From Bradyrhizobium sp. KBS0727 (GTDB taxonomy: Bacteria > Pseudomonadota > Alphaproteobacteria > Rhizobiales > Xanthobacteraceae), in contig NZ_CP042176.1 in assembly GCF_005937885.2 (NCBI RefSeq), forward strand, positions 4,521,501-4,585,500: a stretch of 64,000 nt of DNA, read 5' to 3'. Positions 8,784-16,845 of this stretch are shown here, piece after piece. Made by a program: the position numbers and the translations under genes. The first letter of the stretch is position 1. Each line of letters starts with the position of its first letter. Under the pieces are notes generated by a model. That model did no database searches. It was not told the DNA's origin and was given only the letters and a program-made list of their open reading frames with translations.

Positions 8784-9338
8784 ATGAAACATCCATCGAG
8801 CCGCGGTTTCTTCGCCTATTGGGACGCGAAACGCGGCGACGCGCGCGCACCGGACCGCATCGACATCGAACCCGGCGCGGTGCGCGAACTGCTCGGCGAC
8901 ATCTTCGTCCTGTCCTGTGACAACGAGGCCGGGTACCCGTTCCGCGTTGCCGGAACCCGCATCAACGCCCTGCTCGGCCGCGATCTCAAGAATGTCAGCC
9001 TCCCGGCGCTGTTCGCACCCGACGCTCGCCGCGAAATCGAGGACCTCATCAGCTACGTCACCGAGGAGATGCTGGCCGCAATCGCCGGCATCACCGCGAC
9101 GACGCAAGACGGCCGCACCGCGCATCTGGAATTGCTGCTGCTGCCGTTCAACCACCGGGCGCACGCACCGGTCAGCCTGACCGGCTCGCTGGCGCCGTTC
9201 GAAGACAATCTGGGCGCGCTTCGCGATTTCAGGATGACGTCGTGGCGTTATCTGCACCGCCCGGAGCGGCTGGTGCCCCGCGCGTTGCGTAAGCTCGCGA
9301 TCGCGCGCGGCTTCATGGTGTATGAGGGCCTGCGCTAG
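8784..9338 (+). CDS. PAS_5 domain protein
   Basis: A 184-residue soluble protein of the PAS_5 type common in Rhizobiales, with SSRGFFAYWDAKRG near the start, then DIEPGAVRELLGDIFVLS and FRVAGTRINALLGRDLKN. These correspond to the N-terminal half of the family, with unknown ligand and output. I use the ATG at 8784, which gives the usual N-terminus (MKHPSSRGFF). The last 48 bases of the gene, including the stop codon, recur with two mismatches at 12431-12478. The gene is therefore the left border of the island described below and remains intact across the junction. Confidence 0.85.
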   Translation: MKHPSSRGFFAYWDAKRGDARAPDRIDIEPGAVRELLGDIFVLSCDNEAGYPFRVAGTRINALLGRDLKNVSLPALFAPDARREIEDLISYVTEEMLAAIAGITATTQDGRTAHLELLLLPFNHRAHAPVSLTGSLAPFEDNLGALRDFRMTSWRYLHRPERLVPRALRKLAIARGFMVYEGLR

Positions 9339-9339
9339 C
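9292..9339 (+). repeat. Left 48-bp direct repeat (att-like) at end of PAS gene
   Basis: Bases 9292-9339 (starting agctcgcgatc and ending ctgcgctagc) match 12431-12478 at 46 of 48 positions. The left copy is the natural 3' end of the PAS_5 gene; the right copy abuts the poxB stop codon. The pair brackets the accessory segment. Confidence 0.85.
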
Positions 9340-9463
9340 CGGCGGCCAAGACGGCGGCGCGGGCTATCACGTTTCAAACAATGAAGCACCACATGGCTCC
9401 GCGTTCTCGCGGCGCGATGCGCCCGAGCTGGATTGGGATCGTTTCGCCCCTAAAAGATAGAGG

Positions 9464-9575
9464 GCGCAGGGAAGACCGGGTGCGCGCCGCACCCGCGGTC
9501 TCGTGTGCGATAGTTGCAACAAGATGGTGCACACGAGCATACAGGTTTGGCGGAGGCATCCGGCCTTCCCTGCGC
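9464..9575. repeat. 112-bp dispersed palindromic element, copy 1
   Basis: It is bounded by GCGCAGGGAAGACCGG (9464-9479) and its inverted copy CCGGCCTTCCCTGCGC (9560-9575, one mismatch). Inside, CTCGTGTGC (9500-9508) is inverted as GCACACGAG (9529-9537). A second copy of the same length lies at 32831-32942. The element resembles an abundant Bradyrhizobium intergenic repeat. Confidence 0.75.
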
Positions 9576-9814
9576 AAGGGAGACTATGGATGTAAAAAAT
9601 GAAAATAAATCAATGCGATACCGACGCCGTGTCCGTGTTTGTGTCCCGATCCGCTGCGGACCCTGTCACCTGATAAATTTTATAATTTTCTAGCCTTCAC
9701 GCCTCGATCATTGCGGCGGTGCCTGTGAATAGTCGGGACGACGGTCCCAATCCCCGTATTACTACCCTGCATTGTGCCACGGTGGACACCGTGATTCGCA
9801 GGGGAGTGTATTGA
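9576..9814. other. AT-rich leader upstream of the OLD gene
   Basis: I see no gene here. The stretch is AT-rich (for example tgataaattttataattttc around 9672-9691) and is the likely promoter region of the OLD-family gene. The Shine-Dalgarno AGGGGAG lies at its end. Confidence 0.4.
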
Positions 9815-11785
9815 ATGAAGTTAATTGAGGCTCACGTCACGAATTTCCGGTCAGCCGAAGATTCCGAACCCTTTTCGCTCGAAAACATCACCTGTTTGGT
9901 CGGCAAAAACGAAGCCGGTAAGAGTGCTATCCTACTCGCGCTCGCCGCGCTTAATCCGCACCCGAGCACGCCGGTCGTGTTCGACAGAGAACGGGATTAT
10001 CCCCGCCGTCACCTCACTGCATACTCGCAAAGACACAAGGGCGAAGAAGCCGTAGCGATCCAGACAAAGTGGAAGCTGGCAGATGAGGAGATCGGGGACG
10101 TGCGCCAAGTCCTCGGCGATAAGGCGCTCAAGTCGCCGGTGATTGAGATTAGCCGTCGATACAATTCGGACCCCGAATGGAAATTCGAAATCGACACCAA
10201 ACGGGCTGTTGCACACCTGCTCAATGATCGCGGCTTTAATCAGGAACAACTTGCCGGACTGAAGGGAGCAGAAGATATTGCCGATCTTGCCGCAAAGATT
10301 GGGACTATTCCCGAGCTGACCGAAAATCAGACCGCTCTTCTGAACTGGCTTAAACCACACGCGTCATTCCACACGCTGGTGTACTCGGTCCTAAAACCGT
10401 ACTTCCCGAAATTCATGTACTTCTCGAATTATGACCGCATGGATGGCGCTGTCCGTCTGGACCACTTGAAAACGTGGAAGAGCAACGGTGAAATTCTGAA
10501 AGAGGAAAACAGCGGCGCGCGCCTGTTCATGGAATTTCTGGAGTATGCCGGAGTTTCCCTCGATGAGATCCTGACCATCGGCACATACGAGACATTCACC
10601 GCTAAACTGCAGGCTGCTTCGAACAACATCACCGACCAGATACTCGAGTTCTGGACGCAAAATCCTGACCTATCAGTGATCGTAACAATTGACCCGGCAC
10701 GGCCGCAGGACAAGCCACCACTGAACGAAAACATCATTGGGCGCGCGCGTATCTACAATGCGCTGCATCGCGTAGACACGCCCTTTTCCGAGCGTAGCGC
10801 CGGATTCGTCTGGTTCTTCTCATTTCTAGTGAAGTTCGCGCAGGTGAAAGATGACGCAACACCTGTGGTGCTCCTGCTCGATGAACCGGGTTTGACGCTG
10901 CACGGTAAGGCACAGGGTGATCTGCTTCGGTACTTTGAGGACAAGTTGGCCCCGTTCCATCAAATCGCTTATTCGACCCATTCGCCGTTCATGGTCGCGC
11001 CGGACAAGCTGACTTCCGCGCGCGTGGTTGAAGACCAAGTGGAGCTGAAAGGCACACGGCGCATGCCACTTGGAACCAAGGTTCGCGAAGATATTCTGAC
11101 GCGCGACCCCGATACGCTGTTTCCCCTACAGGGAGCCTTGGGTTACGAGATCACCCAGTCGCTCTTCATCGGCAAACACACGCTTCTAGTCGAGGGCGCG
11201 TCGGATATCCTTTACTTGCAAGCTCTCTCCTCCGCGCTCCAGGCACGCAAGCGTACCGGACTCGATCCTAAGTGGACGATGTGTCCTACCGGCGGCATCG
11301 GGAATGTTCGTGCCTTCGTCTCGCTGTTCGGCGGTAACAAGCTCGATATTGCTGTCCTCGCGGACCAGACGAAACAAGACACCAAGAAAATAGAAGAACT
11401 CCGCAAGAGCGAAATATTGCGGGCTGGCAAGGTTTTCACCATCGCCGACTTTACTGGCAAGACTGAATCCGACATCGAAGATTTGTTCGAAATCGGCTTG
11501 TTCGCGGAGATCGTGAACGAGGCATACGGACTGCCTGCAAAGCACCGACTTACGGGTCCGATCCTAGACGAAGCCGACACTAATACGGTGCGGCTCGTAA
11601 AAAAAGCTGAGGCGGCGTTTAAGGTTCTCCCCGAACCCTTGCCAACGTTCGACCACTTCACCGCCTCGGCTTGGTTGATCCTTAACTTGCCCACGCTTGA
11701 CGCAATGACACAGCCAGTGAACGAATCGTTGGACCGTGCTGAGAAGCTTTTTGAGGCGGTAAATGCGGCAATCCAGACAGATTAG
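9815..11785 (+). CDS. OLD-family ATP-dependent nuclease (AAA ATPase plus TOPRIM)
   Basis: A 656-residue protein with an SMC/ABC-type ATPase head followed by a TOPRIM-like nuclease domain, the layout of class 1 OLD (overcoming lysogenization defect) nucleases, many of which act in phage defence. Walker A is GKNEAGKSA (30-38). The Walker B region is VVLLLDEPGLTLHG (about 350), followed by the YSTHSPFMV switch. TOPRIM begins LLVEGASDILYLQAL near 458. The second TOPRIM motif, normally DxD, reads LADQTKQD (about 511), so metal binding there may differ. EDLFEIGLFAEIVNEAYG is typical of the OLD C-terminus. No UvrD-like helicase gene is adjacent, so it is not a Gabija pair here. A good AGGGGAG site precedes the ATG. 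Confidence 0.85.
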   Translation: MKLIEAHVTNFRSAEDSEPFSLENITCLVGKNEAGKSAILLALAALNPHPSTPVVFDRERDYPRRHLTAYSQRHKGEEAVAIQTKWKLADEEIGDVRQVLGDKALKSPVIEISRRYNSDPEWKFEIDTKRAVAHLLNDRGFNQEQLAGLKGAEDIADLAAKIGTIPELTENQTALLNWLKPHASFHTLVYSVLKPYFPKFMYFSNYDRMDGAVRLDHLKTWKSNGEILKEENSGARLFMEFLEYAGVSLDEILTIGTYETFTAKLQAASNNITDQILEFWTQNPDLSVIVTIDPARPQDKPPLNENIIGRARIYNALHRVDTPFSERSAGFVWFFSFLVKFAQVKDDATPVVLLLDEPGLTLHGKAQGDLLRYFEDKLAPFHQIAYSTHSPFMVAPDKLTSARVVEDQVELKGTRRMPLGTKVREDILTRDPDTLFPLQGALGYEITQSLFIGKHTLLVEGASDILYLQALSSALQARKRTGLDPKWTMCPTGGIGNVRAFVSLFGGNKLDIAVLADQTKQDTKKIEELRKSEILRAGKVFTIADFTGKTESDIEDLFEIGLFAEIVNEAYGLPAKHRLTGPILDEADTNTVRLVKKAEAAFKVLPEPLPTFDHFTASAWLILNLPTLDAMTQPVNESLDRAEKLFEAVNAAIQTD

Positions 11786-11829
11786 GGGGCAGGATGAGTG
11801 ACACCGCACCGCTGCATTCGTTGCAGCTC

Positions 11830-11913
11830 GTAGGATGGGTTGAGCTCCTCGCGAAACCCATCTTTCTTGCATCGACGAAAGCGATGGGTTTCGCTACGCT
11901 CAACCCATCCTAC
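11830..11913. repeat. Nested inverted repeat downstream of OLD gene
   Basis: GTAGGATGGGTTGAG (11830-11844) is inverted perfectly at 11899-11913. Within it, GCGAAACCCATC (11851-11862) is inverted at 11883-11894. The resulting long hairpin could end OLD transcription. The sequence resembles a dispersed rhizobial palindromic repeat. Confidence 0.7.
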
Positions 11914-11985
11914 GGGCTGTCACCGTAACGCAATTTTTAGACAACAAGACAACCCCTTCCGGGTGCCGAGATAAAGAACCAAGCA

Positions 11986-12225
11986 ATGCTTCCCAAAATA
12001 TATAGCGATTTCAGTAATAAAGATGAACTCCATAGAGTTCGGTTGAATCTTGCGCGTTCAAAAACTGACATCGAGAACTCGAAAGAGAAAATAGCCTCAG
12101 GTGCTCACGTGCTTCTGTATGTAGAAGGCGAGTTTGAAGTGGAAGCTGTATTGGATTTTGATGCAAAACATAATTCATGGGTCGCCTCTCCAATATACAG
12201 CACAATTGTGTATCGGGATAGTTGA
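11986..12225 (+). CDS. Small orphan protein in the island
   Basis: A 79-residue hypothetical protein, low in GC compared with flanking core genes. It begins with a charged helical half (FSNKDELHRVRLNLARSKTDIENSKEKIASG) and ends in a beta-like half (HVLLYVEGEFEVEAVLDFD ... SWVASPIYSTIVY). No membrane segment or cysteine is seen. The ribosome binding site is weak, so expression is uncertain. I do not recognise a family. Its position 200 bases behind the OLD gene on the same strand raises, but does not show, a functional link. Confidence 0.5.
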   Translation: MLPKIYSDFSNKDELHRVRLNLARSKTDIENSKEKIASGAHVLLYVEGEFEVEAVLDFDAKHNSWVASPIYSTIVYRDS

Positions 12226-12274
12226 CCTCCGTTGTCGTCAGCACGGGCGCAATAGTCCGAATTGCGGTCAAAAT

Positions 12275-12430
12275 GTTGGACTGCCCCCTTGAATGAGACA
12301 CGATAATTTCAGTGACAGGCTCATTTCGAGGATGACCTGTGGCAGCAAAAGCAAAGAGCCGTCAGTATCAGGCGGCGTACAAATTGAAGGCGATCAAGGG
12401 CGCTGAAGGCGGCGAAGGCGTTTTGCCTGT
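12275..12430 (+). mobile_element. Probable insertion-sequence left-end remnant
   Basis: The stretch begins tggactgcccccttgaatg, which looks like an IS terminal sequence, and is followed by a GTG-start frame at 12339. That frame reads VAAKAKSRQYQAAYKLKAIK, reminiscent of the N-terminus of IS3-type OrfA transposase proteins (KxRRxYxxxYKLKAV). It then runs into unrelated glycine-rich codons and through the direct repeat to a stop at 12464. Only the first 20 or so residues look transposase-like, so this would be a truncated end. Confidence 0.4.
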
Positions 12431-12478
12431 AGCTCGCGATCACGCGCGGCTTCATGGTGTATGAGGGGCTGCGCTAGC
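12431..12478 (+). repeat. Right 48-bp direct repeat (att-like)
   Basis: This copy matches the end of the PAS gene (9292-9339) with two mismatches, including the stop codon context ctgcgctagc. It ends three bases before the poxB stop codon and marks the right border of the island. Confidence 0.85.
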
Positions 12479-12481
12479 GCT

Positions 12482-14218
12482 TCACCGGGGCAGCAGGTTG
12501 GTCTTTGCCAGATCGAGAACCTCGTCGCCGCGCCCGCTCATCACGGCGCGGAGCACCCACAGGCTGAAGCCCTTGACCTGCTCCACCGTGATGGTCGGCG
12601 GCATCGACAATTCCTGCGTCGCGGTCACGACGTCGAGCACGGCGGGACCGTCATGGGCCAGCACGTCGCGGATCGCGCCCGGCAGATCGCCGGGGTCCTC
12701 GACCCGCACCGCATGAATGCCCATGGCGCGGGCCATCGCCGCGAAATCGGGATTCTGCAGATCGACGCCGGTTTCGATGAAACCGGCAGCCTTCATCTCC
12801 AGCGCCACGAACCCGAGCACGCCGTTGTTGAAGATCACCACCTTCACCGGCAGCTTCATCTGCGTCAGCGTGATCAGGTCCCCCATCAGCATGGCAAACC
12901 CGCCATCGCCCGACATCGAGACCACCTGCCGCCCCTTCTGCGAGGCCTGAACGCCGATCGCATGCGCCATCGCATTGGCCATCGAGCCGTGGACCCAGGA
13001 GCCGATGAGGCGCCGGCGCCCGTTCATTTTCAGATAGCGCGCGGCCCAGATCGTGGGCGTGCCGACGTCGGCGGTGAATACAGCGTCTTCCGACGTCTGC
13101 TCGCTCAACAGACGCGCCAGATATTGCGGGTGAATCGGCTTCTGACCGGGCGTGCCGCGGGCGAGTTCGTCCAGTCCGGCGCGCGCTTTCCTGTAATGGG
13201 TCAGGCTGTCGTCGAGATGCTTGCGGTCGCGCTTCGTCGTCAGCTTCGACAGCAGCGCACCGATGGTGGCGGCGACATCGCCGACGATGCCGAGGTCGAG
13301 TTTGCAGCGGCGACCGAGATTTTCGGGGCGGATGTCGACCTGCGCGATCTTGGCGTCCGTCGGGAAGAACTGCTTGTAGGGAAAATCCGTGCCCAGCATC
13401 AGCAATACGTCGCAGGCATGCATCGCGGCATAGCCGGACGAGAAGCCGATGAACCCGGTCATGCCGACATCGTAGGGATTGTCGAACTCGACATATTCCT
13501 TGCCGCCGAGCGAATGCACGATCGGGCTCTTGAGCGTCTCGGCAAGCTTCATCAGGACGTCATGGGCACCGGCGCAGCCGCGCCCGCAGAACAACGTGAC
13601 ACGCCTGGCGCCATTCAGGAGTTCGGCCGACGCCGTCAATTCGGTTTCCGTCGGCCGAACGATGGGCGCGACCGGCAACAGACCGGCGTTCGGCGAGATG
13701 CCGCGTTTTGGCGCCGGCCGCAATGCGACGTCGCCGGGAAGCACGATAACGGCAACACCGCGCCGGCCGACCGCGGCACGAATGGCGTTTTCAAGAACGT
13801 AGGGAAGCTGTGCGGTGTCGGAAATCAGTTCGCAGTAATGACTGCACTCCCGAAACAAATCCTGCGGATGCGTCTCCTGAAAATAGCCGCCGCCGATCTC
13901 GCCGGACGGAATCTGCGCCGCGATCGCCAGCACCGGCGTGCGACTGCGGTGCGCATCGAACAGGCCGTTGATGAGATGGAGATTGCCGGGACCGCATGAC
14001 CCCGCACATACCGCAAGCTCGCCCGTGATCTGTGCTTCAGCCGCCGCAGCGAAGGCCGCGACCTCCTCATGCCGGACGTGAATCCATGCGATGGCTTTGC
14101 GTTTGCGCAGCGCGTCGGTCAGGCCGTTGAGGCTGTCGCCGACGACGCCGAAGATGCGCTTGACGCCAGCCTGGGCGAGCGTCTCGGCAATGAGGTCCGC
14201 GACATTGTCGATCCGCAT
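12482..14218 (-). CDS. poxB: Pyruvate dehydrogenase (quinone)/PoxB-like TPP enzyme
   Basis: A 578-residue thiamine-pyrophosphate flavoenzyme. It is very close in length and plan to E. coli PoxB (572), which oxidises pyruvate to acetate and CO2 and passes electrons to ubiquinone at the membrane. The TPP-activating Glu is in RHEEVAAF (residue 51 or 52). The central domain carries RRVTLFCGRGCAGAHD. The pyrophosphate-binding motif is MSGDGGFAM (about 434) followed by IFNNGVLGF. The C-terminal tail (LWVLRAVMSGRGDEVLDL) corresponds to the membrane-binding region. The start follows AGGGCAGG. Other TPP enzymes of the acetolactate synthase type are the alternative, but motif spacing favours PoxB. Confidence 0.9.
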   Translation of the reverse strand: MRIDNVADLIAETLAQAGVKRIFGVVGDSLNGLTDALRKRKAIAWIHVRHEEVAAFAAAAEAQITGELAVCAGSCGPGNLHLINGLFDAHRSRTPVLAIAAQIPSGEIGGGYFQETHPQDLFRECSHYCELISDTAQLPYVLENAIRAAVGRRGVAVIVLPGDVALRPAPKRGISPNAGLLPVAPIVRPTETELTASAELLNGARRVTLFCGRGCAGAHDVLMKLAETLKSPIVHSLGGKEYVEFDNPYDVGMTGFIGFSSGYAAMHACDVLLMLGTDFPYKQFFPTDAKIAQVDIRPENLGRRCKLDLGIVGDVAATIGALLSKLTTKRDRKHLDDSLTHYRKARAGLDELARGTPGQKPIHPQYLARLLSEQTSEDAVFTADVGTPTIWAARYLKMNGRRRLIGSWVHGSMANAMAHAIGVQASQKGRQVVSMSGDGGFAMLMGDLITLTQMKLPVKVVIFNNGVLGFVALEMKAAGFIETGVDLQNPDFAAMARAMGIHAVRVEDPGDLPGAIRDVLAHDGPAVLDVVTATQELSMPPTITVEQVKGFSLWVLRAVMSGRGDEVLDLAKTNLLPR

Positions 14219-14301
14219 GGCGCCTGCCCTTTCGATAATTTCCCGGCAGGCGCATGATGTTCATAGCGATGCGATCGTGCAAGTAACGAAGTCGAGCGCG
14301 T

Positions 14302-15075
14302 TCAGCGTCCGCTGAACTGCGCCGCGCGCTTCTCGAGAAACGCATTGCGCCCCTCGACCGCATCGGCACTGGTGCGAATTTCCGCCTGCGTCTCGATTTC
14401 GCGCCGGAACTGCTCGGCGTAGGTGGCATGTTCGCTCTCGTCGAGCAGGCGACGTGTCGCCACCAGCGCACGCGTCGGGCCGTTCGCAAGCCTGCGCGCC
14501 AGCGCCAGCGCGCCTTCCAGAAGCGCTGTATCGTCGAAGACCTCGCGGACCAGTCCCCATTCCCGGGCAAGCTCCGCCGACAGCGGTTCGTTGCTCAGCA
14601 TCAGTTCAAGCGCACGCTGCCGGCCGACGAGGCGCGGCAACAGCCAGGTCGAACCGAGATCGGGGACCAGCGCAATCCGGCTGAACACCTGAATGAAGCT
14701 CGCCGAACGCGCCGCGACGATCATGTCGCCGGCCATCGCAAGGCTGAACCCGCCGCCTGCCGCCACGCCATTGACGGCCACCACGATCGGCACACGGCAT
14801 TCGCGCAGCGCTTTGAATGTCGGCCAGTAGTAACGCATCACGCCCGCGACGATGTCGTCGCCCAGGATCTGCGCCGCCTTGAGATTTTGGCCCGAGCAAA
14901 AGCCCCGACCGGCGCCGGTCAGCACCAGCGCCCGCACCGTCGGATCGTCAGTCATCTCGCCAATGGCGATCGCAAGATCCCCCAGGAGATCCGGCGTCAT
15001 CGCGTTCAGCGTCGCCGGCTCATCCAATGTCAGTACGCCAACGGTATCATGGCGCTCCCGCTTCACTCCCGGCAT
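14302..15075 (-). CDS. Enoyl-CoA hydratase/isomerase (PaaG-like)
   Basis: A 257-residue crotonase-fold protein. The oxyanion-hole segments are GAGRGFCSGQNL and VAAGGGFSLAMAGD, and the acid residue lies in LVPDLGSTWLLPRLVG. The Asp in PDLGSTW is the pattern of isomerase-type members such as PaaG (phenylacetate pathway) rather than hydratases with two Glu residues. It acts on an acyl-CoA in the cytoplasm; the exact substrate is not visible and no other paa gene lies nearby. GGAGG precedes the ATG. It sits upstream of poxB on the same strand with about 80 bases between. Confidence 0.88.
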   Translation of the reverse strand: MPGVKRERHDTVGVLTLDEPATLNAMTPDLLGDLAIAIGEMTDDPTVRALVLTGAGRGFCSGQNLKAAQILGDDIVAGVMRYYWPTFKALRECRVPIVVAVNGVAAGGGFSLAMAGDMIVAARSASFIQVFSRIALVPDLGSTWLLPRLVGRQRALELMLSNEPLSAELAREWGLVREVFDDTALLEGALALARRLANGPTRALVATRRLLDESEHATYAEQFRREIETQAEIRTSADAVEGRNAFLEKRAAQFSGR

Positions 15076-15234
15076 CTCGTTCCTCCGCCCTCTGGCATTT
15101 TCTCTGGGCCGGCCCGGCCGGGCGCAGCAATAACCCTAATGGTACCGAAACAACGCACCGATGAACAATCGCCTTGCGCGGACTTGACCAAAATCGCCGT
15201 TCCCAGAGATACTTGGACCTATTGGAAGTGAGCG

Positions 15235-15588
15235 ATGTTTGAGATCGGTATTTTCTGCGTCATTTTTCTGGCGATTTCCTATTGGGCGGTCCTCTGGCTA
15301 ATGGGCCGTCGCGAGGACGTTTTGCACGGTGAATTCGTCGACGGCGAAGCCCAGTCCGGCGAGCCGGCCCAGGCGGTCATCCCCGAGCCGCCGGAACGAC
15401 CTGCGTTCGCGGAGCGACCTGTATTTCCGGAACGCCCCTCGCTTCCCCAGCGACCGGTTTTGGCCGAGCGCGTTGCTTTGCCCGCGCGGCCCGTTCAAGC
15501 CGCCGCGCAACCGGCGTTTCGACCGGAGCGGCTGGAGCAACTGCTGGCCTCGATCAAGCAGGATCTGAACCAGCTGGTCCAGAAGTAG
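15235..15588 (+). CDS. Small membrane-anchored protein with hexapeptide repeats
   Basis: A 117-residue protein with one N-terminal membrane segment (about 2-23) followed by an acidic stretch. Six consecutive hexapeptides of the form ERPxFP then follow (about 52-88: ERPAFA, ERPVFP, ERPSLP, QRPVLA, ERVALP, ARPVQA), and the C-terminus is helical and Gln/Leu-rich (LEQLLASIKQDLNQLVQK). The repeat probably forms an extended spacer. A GGAAGTGAG ribosome binding site precedes the ATG. The family is unknown to me. Confidence 0.7.
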   Translation: MFEIGIFCVIFLAISYWAVLWLMGRREDVLHGEFVDGEAQSGEPAQAVIPEPPERPAFAERPVFPERPSLPQRPVLAERVALPARPVQAAAQPAFRPERLEQLLASIKQDLNQLVQK

Positions 15589-15630
15589 CGTCGCATCGGG
15601 AATCTCTCCTCCACATCACGAGACGACGTA

Positions 15631-16845
15631 CTAATCCGCGCCGATCACGTCGCCGAACAACTCCCAGGCCTCGCCGTTGAAACGTTCCAGGCGCATCGCC
15701 TCGACCGGGAAATAATCGGTCGGTGACGTCTTCAACCTGATGCCCGGCAGCATCATCGGCAACGCGATGTCGAGACTGGCCGCCTGCTTCATGATGTTCT
15801 CGCCGGTCAGGGTGTCGCCGCACTGCCTGAGCACCTGCACGGTGGCTTCGGCCACGACGTAGCCATAGACGATGAGCTGGTCCTGGATATTGCCGTCTGG
15901 AAAATACTTCTTCATGAACTCGGCCCAGTCCTGCACGTCCTTGTCCTTCTGCCACTGCGGATCGTTCGGGTCCTTGAACGAATAGGACGAGATGATCCCC
16001 TTGGAATGGTCAAAGCCGGCCGGCTTCAGCACCGACGTGATCGATGTCGAGGTCGCCGCCAGGAAGAACATGTCCGGCTTCCATCCGATCTCGCCGATCT
16101 TGCGGATCGCCTGCGCCGCCTGTTTCGGGATCGCGTGCATGAACAGCACGTCGGCGCCGGATGCTTTCAGCTTGACGATCTGGCTGTCGATGGTCGGATC
16201 GGTCGACTCATAGGTCGCTTCCGCCACCACCATCTTCTTGACGTTGTCCGGCCCCAGCCCCTTCTTGAAGCCGTTGCCGTAGTCCTTGCCGGCATCGTCG
16301 TTCTGGTAGAACAGCGCGATCTTCGCGTCCGGCTTCTTGGTCAGAACATATTTCGCGTAGACCGCGGTCTCGGCCTGGTACGAAGCCTGGAAGCCGATCG
16401 AGTAAGGGAAATGCTCGTGGTCGCCCCACAGCGTGGCGCCGGCGCCGACGAACAGTTGCGGCACCTTCTTGTCGTTGAGATATTTCCGCACCGCGAGCCC
16501 GGTCGGCGTGCCCAGCGGATTGAGGATCGCCGCCACCTCTTCCTGCTCGACCAGCTTGCGCGTCTGCTCGACGGTCTTGGCCGGACTGTAGGCATCGTCG
16601 ATGCTGATCAGGTTGATCTTGCGTCCGTTGATGCCGCCCTGATCGTTGATCATCTTGAAGTAGGCGAGCTGGGTCTTGGCGATGACGCTGTAGGCCGAGG
16701 CCGGTCCGCTATAGGGAGAGGTCTGCCCGAGCTTGATTTCTGACACGCCCGGACCATATTTCTTGTCCGCGGCAACTGCCGCCGATGTGACCGCGATGGA
16801 AGTTGCCGAGATGACTGCCGCAGCGATGACCGCTTGCCACTTCAT
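15631..16845 (-). CDS. Branched-chain amino-acid-type ABC transporter substrate-binding protein
   Basis: A 404-residue periplasmic binding protein of the Leu/Ile/Val (Peripla_BP_6) type. A signal peptide covers about 1-27 (ending SAAVAAD), then IKLGQTSPYSGPASAYS and MINDQGGINGRKINLISIDDAYSP, both typical of the family. Mid-protein AIFYQNDDAGKDYG and the C-terminal MMLPGIRLKTSPTDYFPVEAMRLERF complete the two-lobe fold. No permease or ATPase lies beside it, so it is an orphan receptor whose ligand may be an amide, an aromatic acid or an amino acid. CAGGAGA precedes the ATG. Confidence 0.93.
   Translation of the reverse strand: MKWQAVIAAAVISATSIAVTSAAVAADKKYGPGVSEIKLGQTSPYSGPASAYSVIAKTQLAYFKMINDQGGINGRKINLISIDDAYSPAKTVEQTRKLVEQEEVAAILNPLGTPTGLAVRKYLNDKKVPQLFVGAGATLWGDHEHFPYSIGFQASYQAETAVYAKYVLTKKPDAKIALFYQNDDAGKDYGNGFKKGLGPDNVKKMVVAEATYESTDPTIDSQIVKLKASGADVLFMHAIPKQAAQAIRKIGEIGWKPDMFFLAATSTSITSVLKPAGFDHSKGIISSYSFKDPNDPQWQKDKDVQDWAEFMKKYFPDGNIQDQLIVYGYVVAEATVQVLRQCGDTLTGENIMKQAASLDIALPMMLPGIRLKTSPTDYFPVEAMRLERFNGEAWELFGDVIGAD

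Larger units (their letters stand above)
9340..12430. mobile_element. Accessory island bounded by 48-bp direct repeats
   Basis: About 3.1 kb lying between two near-identical 48-bp direct repeats. Removing one repeat plus this segment would leave the PAS gene stop four bases from the poxB stop, a tight convergent pair, so the interval looks inserted. The content is visibly AT-richer than its flanks: an OLD-type nuclease gene, a 79-residue orphan, two nested palindromic elements and an IS-like remnant. No integrase or recombinase gene is present, so the insertion route is unknown; site-specific integration, later decayed, is one inference. Confidence 0.7.

Noticed and set aside
9340..12430. A Gabija or PARIS defence system
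   Set aside because: There is one OLD-type gene only; neither a UvrD-like helicase nor a separate AriA/AriB-like pair is present.
12461..13999. A 512-codon plus-strand frame opposite poxB
   Set aside because: Antisense shadow of a gene with conserved TPP motifs; it begins inside the direct repeat and has no domain.
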